A stretch of DNA of 64,000 nt, from the NCBI RefSeq assembly GCF_000026105.1, contig NC_008027.1, positions 4,236,501-4,300,500 of the forward strand, in the 5' to 3' direction. Origin of the DNA: Pseudomonas entomophila L48. Lineage in GTDB: Bacteria; Pseudomonadota; Gammaproteobacteria; Pseudomonadales; Pseudomonadaceae. A program made the position numbers and the translations under genes. Every line of letters starts with the position of its first letter. Position 1 is the first letter of the stretch. Below, piece after piece: positions 50,325 to 59,176 of the stretch. Under the pieces are notes generated by a model. The model ran no database searches. It worked only from the letters and a program-made list of their open reading frames with translations, and was not told the DNA's origin.

Positions 50325-50794
50325 GATCGCTCCAGGGGAATCCAGATTTCCATCAGGGCTTGCGGGGCCGTCGGGTCGTAGCCGGCCGGGTAGCGCTCGA
50401 AGACGGCGGCGTCGGCCTGGCGCTTGCCCGAGGCTGGCAGCCATTGGGTAAAGATGGCGTCGAAGGTCGTCTTGATGCACTCAAGGCTGCCCCGGTGTTC
50501 GAACACCGCATAGTGCTGGGGTGCCAGGACGAGGGTGGTGAAGCCCTCGGGGAGTGTGGCCGCGCCGGTCACCTCGACACCCGCCAGGTAGTCGAACGCG
50601 CCTTGGCCGTCGGGGTTGTGGCACACGCCGTAGCTGTCGTGGCCGTGCTGGCCGGGGACACGCCCGAGCCATGGGGCGAAGCGCTGCCAGAGCAGCTTGA
50701 GTTCGGCCAGGCGGGAGAAGTCGTAACGGTTGGACAAACCGGCCAGGTGCAGCGTGCGGCCGTCCTCGAAGCGAGCGGGGGTTGGCTGGGGCAT
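50321..50794 (-). CDS. GyrI-like/effector-binding-domain protein
   Basis: A 157-residue protein resembling the stand-alone effector-binding (GyrI-like, AraC_E_bind) domain: Y-G-V-C-H-N-P-D near the middle, L-A-P-Q-H-Y-A-V-F-E-H-R-G, and the C-terminal pattern E-I-W-I-P-L-E with a conserved acidic residue in the ligand pocket. Such domains bind cationic or amphipathic drugs. Coupling by ATGA to an AAC(6')-like enzyme suggests a small drug-binding and drug-modifying pair. I prefer the ATG at 50794 (M-P-Q-P-T-P-A-R-F); 50818 is the alternative. Confidence 0.78.
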   Translation of the reverse strand: MPQPTPARFEDGRTLHLAGLSNRYDFSRLAELKLLWQRFAPWLGRVPGQHGHDSYGVCHNPDGQGAFDYLAGVEVTGAATLPEGFTTLVLAPQHYAVFEHRGSLECIKTTFDAIFTQWLPASGKRQADAAVFERYPAGYDPTAPQALMEIWIPLERS

Positions 50795-50951
50795 GGGGGC
50801 AGGTCTCGGTGGGCGCATTCCAGGGAACCTTTCGGGCGGGGCTGCGCGTTGCCTTGGGGCTTGGAGGCACGGTAGTGGCAGCTTGCGTTTGCGTCAATCC
50901 GGGGGATTCGGGCTATAGGTTCAAGGAGCCTTCTGGCTAATTGCCGCCTCC

Positions 50952-51089
50952 TTATGCAAATAGCTCGATCAATTGAGCACACTTGGCCAGGATCTCCACC
51001 TGGCTTTCGGCTTCGTTTTCCTCAAACCAATTACGTATCAGCCCTACTCCCTCACGACCGTCCAAGTACGAGGGAACCATCTGAAATCC
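50952..51089 (-). pseudogene. C-terminal relic of an immunity-like gene
   Basis: A minus-strand frame of 45 codons runs from just after a stop (51092-51090) to TAA at 50952. It includes F-Q-M-V-P-S-Y-L-D-G-R-E-G-V-G-L-I-R-N-W then F-E-E-N-E-A-E-S-Q-V-E-I-L-A-K-C-A-Q-L-I-E-L. The order R-N-W ... A-K-C-A-Q-L-I-E-L parallels the R-D-W-C ... A-A-C-D-K-L-V-E-L-Y end of the immunity genes upstream. There is no start with a ribosome site, so this looks like the tail of an older, diverged member left at the end of the array. Confidence 0.5.
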
Positions 51090-51279
51090 TCATCACATTC
51101 TTAATAAATACTAGATTCTTCAACAGCAACACCCTCACACACCAATAGCTTATCAAGCATCAGAAACACACAACCAACAGCACAACTACTTACCCCCTAA
51201 AATCTGCCAAACAACCCTACAAACCCAAAAACAAATTATAAAACTAGCCAGACACACAAACCAAGCACTTCACAACCGC
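51090..51279. other. AT-rich non-coding stretch at the end of the immunity array
   Basis: About 190 bases of A/C-rich sequence between the relic and the stop of the last immunity gene. I see no frame, hairpin terminator or repeat in it. The AT-rich island continues through it and stops sharply near 50950, where host-like composition resumes. Confidence 0.5.
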
Positions 51280-52035
51280 CTAAAATCTATATCTTGCATC
51301 ATCAAAACCCCCATAGAGCTTAAACAACTTATTACAGGCAACCATTATCATCACACTCTCAGAGCCAACACGTTCAGAGCGGACATTTTTCCCACACCAA
51401 TCGCGAATATAGAAAGCCCCCACAGACATAGAACAAACGACGTACTCCCCCTTAAACTCAAACGACATCTCAGCCCCTTCAGGGTTTAGGTACACCGGGA
51501 TATTTCCCGAATCCTCATCGCATTCCAGATACACTCCAGACATACCTATATTTACCCCTTTGCAAGCCAAGAGAGACTTGAGCAGACCCAGAATACAACT
51601 ATCCACACCCGAACCGGAACAACGATAAATATCCATAAGACAGTTTTTAGGGATTTCACTCCTAACAAGATCACTCACGCCGCCGTACAGCCTAACCAAT
51701 TTTTTGCAAGAATCCTTTACCCTTTCCCAGTCTGTAATCACATTCGCATCACACCACCGCTCTATATACTTAGCCCCCTCAGCCATCGAACAAACAACAC
51801 TCTCATCAAAATATTCAAATGACATATCAAAGCCTTCAATATCCAGATAATCCGGAATACTGAGAGGATCACTATCACACCCAACAAATACTCCCCCCAC
51901 CTCAAACCCCACACACTCAAAATCCAGAAGCCCATCAAGTAGAACATCCATATCACTTTCATACCACGCCCCATCCCACACATAAAAAATCTGCATACAC
52001 GCCCTCATCACCCCTTCTTCATCACAAGTAAACAT
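51280..52035 (-). CDS. Two-domain immunity-like protein, copy 1 (distal)
   Basis: A 251-residue acidic cytoplasmic protein built of two copies of one domain. Each copy holds G-V-x-L-x-C-D-x-D, then P-x-Y-L, M-S-F-E-(Y/F), V-V-C-S-M and W-C. The domain layout recalls the CdiI family that neutralises EndoU-type CDI toxins. ATG 52035 has GAGGGG upstream; the frame open to 52071 is an extension without support. It is the last and most distant member of the array behind rhs and has the same length as copy 3. As an extra copy it may protect against other toxin variants. Immunity function is inferred from position. Confidence 0.75.
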   Translation of the reverse strand: MFTCDEEGVMRACMQIFYVWDGAWYESDMDVLLDGLLDFECVGFEVGGVFVGCDSDPLSIPDYLDIEGFDMSFEYFDESVVCSMAEGAKYIERWCDANVITDWERVKDSCKKLVRLYGGVSDLVRSEIPKNCLMDIYRCSGSGVDSCILGLLKSLLACKGVNIGMSGVYLECDEDSGNIPVYLNPEGAEMSFEFKGEYVVCSMSVGAFYIRDWCGKNVRSERVGSESVMIMVACNKLFKLYGGFDDARYRF

Positions 52036-52089
52036 TAAGCCCCTCACAAAATAAAAATTAATTACACCCATGCAACACAGTATAACCTT

Positions 52090-52846
52090 CTAAAATCCAT
52101 GCTTTGCATCATCAAAATCTTCATAGAGCTTCACCAGCCTATTACAGGCAGCCATTATCGCCACCCTTTCAGATCCAACACTTTCAGAGCGGAGGTTTTT
52201 TTTCACACCAATCACGGATATAAAAAGCCCCAACAGACATAGAACAAACGACGTACTCACCCATATAACCAAATGACATCTCAACCCCTTTGCCACTCAA
52301 ATGCGCTGGGAAATTTTCCGGATCCTCATCACACCCCAGATAAACCCCAGACATACCTACACTTACTCCCTTGAAGTTCAAGAGAGACTCAAGCAGATCT
52401 CCAATGCAACCATTCACACCAAATTCAGAACAAAGAAAAACACCCAAAAGGCAATCTTTAGGAGTTTCATTCTTAACAAGGACAGTCATACCACCGTAAA
52501 GGCTCACCAACTTATCACAAGAGTTACTTACCCTCTCCCTTTCCGCGAGCACATTAGCACCACACCACTCCTTTATGAATTTAGCACCTTCAACCATAGA
52601 GCAAACAACATACCTATCCATATACTCAAACGACATATCAAAACCCTCAATATCCAGATAGTCGGGAATACTGAGAGGATCACTATCACACCCAAGATAG
52701 ACACCTGCCATTTCCAACCCAACACACTTTAAGTCCAGAAGCCCATCGAGCAAAACACCTATAAAACTCCGGCACTCCAAGCTACTCGTCACTTCAAAAA
52801 CATCCATACAAGCTTTCATTACCTTCTCATCGTTAGCGCCAATCAT
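52090..52846 (-). pseudogene. Two-domain immunity-like protein, copy 2, frameshifted in an A8 tract
   Basis: The reading frame from ATG 52846 (AAGGGGG upstream) runs through domain 1 and most of domain 2 but stops at 52184 after ...R-D-W-C-E-K-K-P-P-L. Removing one A from the eight-A tract of the coding strand (52195-52202) restores C-E-K-N-L-R-S-E-S-V-G-S-E-R and a frame ending at 52090, giving exactly the 251 residues of copies 1 and 3. The truncated product has 220 residues. The break could be a fixed mutation, a phase-variable switch, or be partly rescued by slippage on the A tract. Confidence 0.85.
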
Positions 52847-52857
52847 ATTACCCCCTT

Positions 52858-53092
52858 CAAATACCCATTGACCCCACCCGCCAATCCAATCGGATCCGGC
52901 GTCAGATACCACCCCGTGTAATGCAGCCCGGTTTCCTCATCGTAGTACTGCCCCTGAAACCGCAGGGGTTGTCGATGTGGTCCACGTCCAGGCGCAGGAC
53001 ATGGCCGTAGGCGCGGTAGTAGTGCAGGGTTTCAGCGGGGCCATCGCCGTCGCGTAGAAACATTGCTATGTAGCGGAAGTTACTATCCCGTT
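52858..53092 (-). pseudogene. Relic of an rhs core end with internal deletions
   Basis: This stretch is nearly identical to parts of the intact rhs gene around 54890-55190 but lacks two internal blocks: one after GATACC (about 29 bases) and one of about 80 bases after GGCGCGGTAG. It encodes the P-D-P-I-G-L-A-G-G end region of the Rhs core in broken frames. It stands directly upstream of immunity copy 2, as the intact rhs stands upstream of copy 3. It looks like the remains of an earlier rhs tip displaced by the present one. Confidence 0.88.
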
Positions 53093-53183
53093 TACGGAAC
53101 TGCTCGACAGACCTGAGAGTACCCCTGCGAGCAGGGACTTACCCTTCTCCAGATTGCCCCTGCAAGCCCCAGATTTAACTTAA

Positions 53184-53540
53184 CTATTTCAACAATAGAC
53201 CCCTTATGTATACACTGCGAACCCCACCTCCAATCCAAAAATCCCTCACAGCATTTATAACCTCTGAATCCGCACGAAGCGCAGAGTAGGCTTTCTCATG
53301 CAGAAAATGATTACCCCCCTCATCCAACATATATCCATACAAGCTCTCCACCAAAATACATCCGACAGCAGCCCTAACCATCCAAGACTCCTTACACTCT
53401 TCAAGAATATGAATTGCCGGAGAAATCAAGGAAATGTCGGCCAGAATTATTTCCCAATCTTCCCCCATCTCCTCAACAGCTAGACCTAGCAGTTCGGAAA
53501 CTCGCGCACACACATCTGACGGCGCCCCATAGTACGTCAT
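53184..53540 (-). CDS. Hypothetical protein within the immunity array
   Basis: A 118-residue soluble, mainly helical protein (M-T-Y-Y-G-A-P-S-D-V-C to V-Y-I-R-G-L-L-L-K) with no signal peptide or recognised motif. ATG 53540 has AAGGGG upstream; a TTG at 53543 is the alternative. It is AT-rich like its neighbours and lies between immunity copy 3 and the rhs relic, where immunity genes of displaced toxin tips usually accumulate. The helical repeat-like pattern vaguely resembles Imm30-type immunity proteins. I make no firm assignment. Confidence 0.65.
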   Translation of the reverse strand: MTYYGAPSDVCARVSELLGLAVEEMGEDWEIILADISLISPAIHILEECKESWMVRAAVGCILVESLYGYMLDEGGNHFLHEKAYSALRADSEVINAVRDFWIGGGVRSVYIRGLLLK

Positions 53541-53590
53541 CAAGCCCCTTCGAAACCCGTTCCATAGTGGATTACTAAACCAATACCTTT

Positions 53591-54346
53591 TTAAACACCA
53601 ACCCTAGCGTCATCATACCCCTTGTAGAGCTCTACCAACTTATCACACGCAGCCATTACCACTGACCTTTCAGAACCAATCTCTTCAGAACGGACATTTT
53701 TCCCACACCAATCACGAATATAACAAGCCCCAACAGACATAGAACAAACAACGTACTCCTCCATAAACTCAAATGACATATTAGCCCCTTCAGGATTCAG
53801 GTAAACCGGGATATTATCTGGATCCTCATCGCATTCCAGATACACTCCCGACATACCTACCCCCACACCATCGAAGCTCAAAAGACACTCCAACAAAACT
53901 CCAATATGGCTATCCACATGCAAACTGGAGCAAAGATAAAAATCCAACAAGCTGCTTTTCGGAACATCACTACGCACAAGATCAGTCATGCCACCGTAAA
54001 GTCCCACCAGCTTTTTACAGAGACAAACCACTGACTCCCTTTCAAAGACTACATTTTTATCACACCACTCCTCTATATACTTCGCACCATCACGCATAGA
54101 GCAAACAACATACTCATCCATATACTCAAACGACATACAAAACCCATCAGCATCCAAATAGTCTGGAATGCTGCGCGGGTCGCTATCACATCCTAGGAAG
54201 ACCCCCGACATTTCTGTACCAATGCCTTCAAGATTTAACAGCCTCTCAAGCAAAACACCAATAAAACTGTCACGCTCCAAGCTTTTACACAAATTGAAAT
54301 CAAGCATGCAAGCCCCCATTACCCCCAAATCATTCTCACTAAACAT
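53591..54346 (-). CDS. Two-domain immunity-like protein, copy 3 (cognate to the Rhs toxin)
   Basis: A 251-residue acidic protein, the first gene after rhs (15 bases gap, GGGAGG before the ATG), so it is the best candidate for the cognate immunity. It contains a tandem domain duplication: residues about 20-120 and 140-245 both read G-V-L-L-E-x-L-L, M-S-G-V-(F/Y)-L-x-C-D-x-D-P, M-S-F-E-(Y/F)-M-(D/E)-E-Y-V-V-C-S-M and W-C-x-K-N-V. The domain resembles CdiI proteins of the EndoU class, but the duplication inside one chain is unusual. It would bind the EndoU tip in the cytoplasm and block its RNase activity. Cognate status is inferred. Confidence 0.8.
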   Translation of the reverse strand: MFSENDLGVMGACMLDFNLCKSLERDSFIGVLLERLLNLEGIGTEMSGVFLGCDSDPRSIPDYLDADGFCMSFEYMDEYVVCSMRDGAKYIEEWCDKNVVFERESVVCLCKKLVGLYGGMTDLVRSDVPKSSLLDFYLCSSLHVDSHIGVLLECLLSFDGVGVGMSGVYLECDEDPDNIPVYLNPEGANMSFEFMEEYVVCSMSVGACYIRDWCGKNVRSEEIGSERSVVMAACDKLVELYKGYDDARVGV

Positions 54347-54361
54347 AAAGCCTCCCGAAAA

Positions 54362-57300
54362 TTATTTGATAGCCGGATGGAAATTTGACACCGCCTTAGT
54401 GTCCTTATCCAAGTAAACTCTAAAAGTCATACCATTATAGGACGAGCTATAACTAGTCGCACCTTCCGCAACTGCATCCCGATACTTTTTCAACGCCGCT
54501 CTTAGACCATTAAGATAAACCCTATCCGTTGAGTACTGAAGATCGTCATAAAGCGTTTTTGGCGTACCAAACTTCTTAATACCAACCACATTCAAACCTC
54601 TATCCAAAGCATTTCCCTCATAAAATACCTGTGTAATACCCTTAACATCACCTGGCGTTTCCGAAATAACGCGCAACCGTTTTTCATCCACCACTCTCAT
54701 AAACTCACTACGACTATGCGCTCCTTTAACTCCATGCTTCTGGGTAAAGCCGTCAAACTTCTCCATGTGTTGCTTTATCCCCTTGTTAACTGGCATTCCC
54801 CGATAGGTGAATACCTCCGGACAGCACGCCTCCAACCCCAACGGATCCACCCACCCCGTCGGATTCACACCATACAAATACCCATTGACCCCACCCGCCA
54901 ATCCAATCGGATCCGGCGTTAGATACCGCCCTGTCTGTGGGTTGTAATAACGGTGTCGGTTGTAATGCAGCCCGGTTTCTTCATCGTAGTACTGCCCCTG
55001 GAACCGCAGGGGGTTGTCGATGTGGTCCACGTCCAGGCGCAGGACATGGCCGTAGGCGCGGTAGCGCGCCGACCAGCGAACGCGCCCGCTGCTCGAGGTC
55101 AGCTCCTGGGGCGTGCCGAGGTGGTCGAGGTGGTAGTGCAGGGTTTCGGCGGGGCCATCGCCGTCGCGCAGCAACATCACCATGGGGCGGAAGCCGCCGG
55201 GCTCGTAGACGTAGCTGCGCCAGCGGCCCTGGCAGTGCTCGGCCAACAGGCGCTCGCCCTGCCAGATGAACGTGGTGACGGTGTCGCCGACGGCCTTGGA
55301 CACGCGGCGGCCGAAAGCGTCGTAGCGATAGCGGGCCTGGCGGCCATCGGGCAGGTCGACGCAAGCCAGGCGGTGCTGGCTGTCGTAGTGATAATGGGTG
55401 ACCAACTGCTGGCCATGGCCGCGGCGCTCGCTCACCTGGTTGCCGAAGCGGTCGTAGTCGTAGTGGCTGTCGCCGTGCATCAGCAGGCGGTTGGCCTCGA
55501 CCCGCACATCGCGCGGGTCGCCGCGCAGGCCGCTCTGGGCCAGGAGGTTGCCGGCGGGGTCGTGGACGAAGTACTCGGCCAGTTCGCCGCGCACGGCGGT
55601 CAGGCGGTCCAGGGGGTCGTACTGGTAGGTGCGGGTGCCGCGGCGGGTGTCCTCCAGGCGGGTGAGGTTACCGCTGTCGTCGTAGTGGTAACGCCGCAGG
55701 AACACCGAGCCTTCCTTGCGATCGACCCGCTGGGCCAGCAGGCGGCCCTGGCCGTCGTACTGGAACTGGCTGAGCAGGTCGCCCTGCTGGCGGGCCACTT
55801 CGCGGCCGTGCTGGGTGCGATGGGCCGTCAGGCGCTGGCCGTCGAGGTCGATGGCCTGCAGGTGGTCGCCGGGCTGGTAGCGGTAGTCCAGGCGGCTGCC
55901 GTCGGGCAGCCGGCAGTGGCTGACCCGGCCCATGGCGTCGTAGCCGTAGTGCAGGGTCGCCCAGCCCTGGTGCTCGGTCACCAGGCGGTCGCACAGGTCA
56001 TACGTGTAGGCCAGCGGCCAGTGGCCGTCAACCACCTGCACCAGGCGGCCGAGGGCGTCGTAGCGGTGCTCGACCTGCTGCCCGTCGGGCAGGGTCTTGA
56101 CCAGCAAGCGGCCCTGTTTGTCCCAGGTGTAGCGGGTCAGCCACGGCTCACCGGTCTCGCCGTGCTCGGCCTTTTCCAGCAACTGGCCGTTGAGGTCGTA
56201 GCGGTAGCGGGTGACTTGCCCGTCGAAGCCGGTCTCCTCGGCGAGCAGGCCGTTGGGGTGGTAGGCCAGGCGGTAGTGTTCGCCGCGGGCGTTGACCACC
56301 TCCGACAGTTGCAGCTGGGGATTGTCGTAGCGGTAGCTGAGGAAGCTGCCATCGGGGTCGATGCGCCGGGACGGCAGGTGCAGCCCGTCGTCGTACTCGA
56401 AGCGGGTCACCCGCCCCAGTTCGTCACGCTGGGCGGTCACCCGGCCATAGGCGTTGTATTCGTAACGGCGCACGCCGCCGCCGGGCAACGACACCTCGCT
56501 GACGCGCCCGGCCAGGTCCCACTTGTACTGGGTGACCGAAGCGTTCTCGCGCTGGCGCATCACCAGGCGGCCCAGGGCATCGTAGCGGTAGCGCCGCGAG
56601 CCGCCGCCCGGCAGGGCTTCGCTGACCAGTTGCCCGGCGGCACTCCAGCCCAGCTCGTGCAGGCTGCCGTCGGCCTGGCGGATACCGACCAGGCGCCCCT
56701 GTGTATCGTAGAGGTAGCCGGTGACCTGCCCGCACGGGTCGGTCTGGCGGATCACATCGCCCTGGGCATTGCGCTGGTACAGCCAGCGCGCCTGCCCACG
56801 GCGCACTTCGCAGACATGGCCGTCGCGGTAGTGATAGTGGGTCGCTTCGCCGTCTTCGGGCTGCACCGACAGCAAATGCCCGGCTTCGTCGTAGCTGTAG
56901 ACGGTTTCGGCGCCCAGGGGATTGCGCTCGGCCACCAGGCGGCCGTGGTCGTCGTAGGTCTTGTGGTGCTCGGCGCCGTCGGCGTCGACCTGGCGCACCA
57001 GCCGGGCCTTGTCGTCGTGCTGGTACACCTGCTGGCTGCCGTCGGCGTTGTGCACCGTGACGGCGCCCTGCCCGTCCCACTGGTAGCGGGCCTCCAGGCC
57101 CGGCACGCTGGACCAGTGGCGCACGCAGCGGACCTGCTTGCCTTCGCCCTCCCATTCCCAGTAGAACGCCGCGCCGCCCGCCAGCCGCCGCTCGAGGATG
57201 ACGTTGGCGGCGTCGTAGCGGTAGCGCTCGCGCTCGTCCAGGCCGTTGCCGGCCTCGACCAGTTGCCCGGCGTCGTTGTAGTGGTAGCTGGCCAGGGTCG

Positions 57301-59176
57301 CCACGCGCACCCAGGGCGACTGCTCGCGCCCCTTCGCGTCCAGCAGCGGCTGGCGCACCTGCAGCTCCAGCGCCACCAGGCGGCTGCCCTGGTACGCCAG
57401 GTACAGGCGGTTGCCGGCGCCGTTGTCGACGTGTTCCAGGCGGCCGGCGCGGTCATGGCCGAGGGTGAGGCGATTGTCGTAGGCGTCGCTCAGGGCGACC
57501 AGGCGGCCATCGATGAAATGCAGGTAGCGCGGGCGCTCGCCGGCCTCGGCGATCACCAGTTCGCCCTCGGCCTCACCGAGGAAGATCGCCGCGTTGCTCA
57601 AGCTGTTGCAGATGAATGGGCGGCGGCTGTCAGGCATCGGGAAGCGGGTACGGCGGTTCTCGTGGTCGCACCACACCACGCCCTGGCCGTCGGCCTGCAG
57701 CTGGTGGCACAGGCTGTGGCTCCAGCCGGGGCCCAGGCCGTGGTCGATCTCGGCCGCGCTGGTGCGGTACATCCGCACCCAGGCCAACGGCAGCACGCCG
57801 AACAGCTCGGCATCCTGCAGCGTGAGCAGCTCCTCGCCGGTGACCATCGACACCGGGCAACGGTTGGTGACGGTCTCGTCGGCGCGCTGGGCGGGCTTGT
57901 CGCTGGGGGTGCGGGGCTGGCTGGGGGCGTCGGGCAGGTCCGCTTCCGGCTCCACCCGCAGCGCCGCCTGGCGCTTGCCGCGCACCACCGAGACGGCGTC
58001 GTCCACCACCATGTCGAGCTCTTGCGGGGCGCTCTTGATGGCCAGCGGCACCTTGGCCGCGCTGTTGACCTCGACGCTGCCGCCAGTGAGCAACGGCTTG
58101 GCCAGGCGGGCATGGGCCGCCAGGGCGTGGTCGCGGCTGAGGTCGATCAGCCGCTGCAGGCTGCCGAGCAGGTCGCTGGCAACGCCACCCGCGTGCTTGA
58201 GGCCCTTGGCGGTCAGCCGGAACGCCAGGCCCAGGCCACCGGACAGCACGACGCCCAGCAGCACGTCCAGCAACAGGCCGGCGTTGAGCATGGCGAAAGC
58301 CTGGGCCTGCCATTCGGGTGGGGTCAGGGCCAGCCACTGCAGGATCGCGGTGGCGTAGAAGAACATCAGCAGCTCGTCGTGGAGCATCAGGTTGGCGGTG
58401 TGCAGCAGGCTGGCCGCCTGGGCCTTGAGCTTCTGGAAGTCCGCCTCGCTGATGTGCTGCAACAGCTTGTCGCGGGCGCCATCGAGGTTGAACAGCAGCT
58501 TGACCAGGGTCTTGAGGTCGTCGAGCAGGTTCGTCAACACGCTTCTCACGCCCTTGTACATCGCCGCGTTGATGTCCTTCAGACGTTGCGAGGAGCCCAC
58601 CGGCGGCATGCGGTCCCAGTACGGGCCGATGCGCTCGGTCCACTCGCTGTCCAGCCAGCCCTTGAGCTGGTCGAGCAGACCGTCGTAGGAGCCGTGCAGC
58701 GCCTGGATCTCGGCCGGGCCGACCTTGGGGTGGAACAACAATGTATAGCGGCGGTTGGCGTGGCAGCCGCTGATGGTGGCCCGGCCATGTTCGTCGAGCT
58801 GGCCCTCGAAGCGCTGCGGGGTTTGGCCTGGCGGCACCTGCTCCACCAGCGCGTAGGGCGTGCCGCCGATGGGCACGAAGGCCAGGCTCTCGAAGCGGTG
58901 CACGATGTTCAGCACGCCATTGGCCGGGCAATTGGCGTAGCCGGTGATCGCGCGCGCCCCCAGCCCCTTGGCCTGGCGCAGCACCTCGTTGCCCTCGCTG
59001 TCGGTGAAGCGCAGCTCCTGCTCCAGGTTCAGCGCCCAGCCCAGCCACAGGCTGTCCTGCAACTTTTCGAAAGTGGCCAGGCTGTGCTGGCGGAAATGGG
59101 TGATCCGCGCCGGGCCGTCGGGCTTGCGGGCGTCGAGGTTGTCGTAGAGGAACTTGGCGTAGATCAGGAGGCTCAT
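54362..59176 (-). CDS. Rhs-family T6SS effector with EndoU-like C-terminal RNase
   Basis: A 1604-residue Rhs protein. The N-terminal 450 residues contain two hydrophobic helices (about 255-320) and no PAAR motif. Then come YD/RHS repeats (many Y-R-Y-D, R-Y-x-Y-D-x-x-G-R) forming the cocoon shell, closed by P-D-P-I-G-L-A-G-G and D-P-L-G-L near 1445. The last 155 residues are AT-rich and match the bacterial EndoU fold: candidate catalytic H1487 in K-G-A-H-S-R-S-E-F, then N-G-M-T-F-R-V-Y-L-D and S-N-F-H-P at the end. It would cut RNA in target cells. ATG 59176 overlaps the DUF4123 stop (ATGA), so the open frame to 59545 is not used. Confidence 0.92.
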   Translation of the reverse strand: MSLLIYAKFLYDNLDARKPDGPARITHFRQHSLATFEKLQDSLWLGWALNLEQELRFTDSEGNEVLRQAKGLGARAITGYANCPANGVLNIVHRFESLAFVPIGGTPYALVEQVPPGQTPQRFEGQLDEHGRATISGCHANRRYTLLFHPKVGPAEIQALHGSYDGLLDQLKGWLDSEWTERIGPYWDRMPPVGSSQRLKDINAAMYKGVRSVLTNLLDDLKTLVKLLFNLDGARDKLLQHISEADFQKLKAQAASLLHTANLMLHDELLMFFYATAILQWLALTPPEWQAQAFAMLNAGLLLDVLLGVVLSGGLGLAFRLTAKGLKHAGGVASDLLGSLQRLIDLSRDHALAAHARLAKPLLTGGSVEVNSAAKVPLAIKSAPQELDMVVDDAVSVVRGKRQAALRVEPEADLPDAPSQPRTPSDKPAQRADETVTNRCPVSMVTGEELLTLQDAELFGVLPLAWVRMYRTSAAEIDHGLGPGWSHSLCHQLQADGQGVVWCDHENRRTRFPMPDSRRPFICNSLSNAAIFLGEAEGELVIAEAGERPRYLHFIDGRLVALSDAYDNRLTLGHDRAGRLEHVDNGAGNRLYLAYQGSRLVALELQVRQPLLDAKGREQSPWVRVATLASYHYNDAGQLVEAGNGLDERERYRYDAANVILERRLAGGAAFYWEWEGEGKQVRCVRHWSSVPGLEARYQWDGQGAVTVHNADGSQQVYQHDDKARLVRQVDADGAEHHKTYDDHGRLVAERNPLGAETVYSYDEAGHLLSVQPEDGEATHYHYRDGHVCEVRRGQARWLYQRNAQGDVIRQTDPCGQVTGYLYDTQGRLVGIRQADGSLHELGWSAAGQLVSEALPGGGSRRYRYDALGRLVMRQRENASVTQYKWDLAGRVSEVSLPGGGVRRYEYNAYGRVTAQRDELGRVTRFEYDDGLHLPSRRIDPDGSFLSYRYDNPQLQLSEVVNARGEHYRLAYHPNGLLAEETGFDGQVTRYRYDLNGQLLEKAEHGETGEPWLTRYTWDKQGRLLVKTLPDGQQVEHRYDALGRLVQVVDGHWPLAYTYDLCDRLVTEHQGWATLHYGYDAMGRVSHCRLPDGSRLDYRYQPGDHLQAIDLDGQRLTAHRTQHGREVARQQGDLLSQFQYDGQGRLLAQRVDRKEGSVFLRRYHYDDSGNLTRLEDTRRGTRTYQYDPLDRLTAVRGELAEYFVHDPAGNLLAQSGLRGDPRDVRVEANRLLMHGDSHYDYDRFGNQVSERRGHGQQLVTHYHYDSQHRLACVDLPDGRQARYRYDAFGRRVSKAVGDTVTTFIWQGERLLAEHCQGRWRSYVYEPGGFRPMVMLLRDGDGPAETLHYHLDHLGTPQELTSSSGRVRWSARYRAYGHVLRLDVDHIDNPLRFQGQYYDEETGLHYNRHRYYNPQTGRYLTPDPIGLAGGVNGYLYGVNPTGWVDPLGLEACCPEVFTYRGMPVNKGIKQHMEKFDGFTQKHGVKGAHSRSEFMRVVDEKRLRVISETPGDVKGITQVFYEGNALDRGLNVVGIKKFGTPKTLYDDLQYSTDRVYLNGLRAALKKYRDAVAEGATSYSSSYNGMTFRVYLDKDTKAVSNFHPAIK

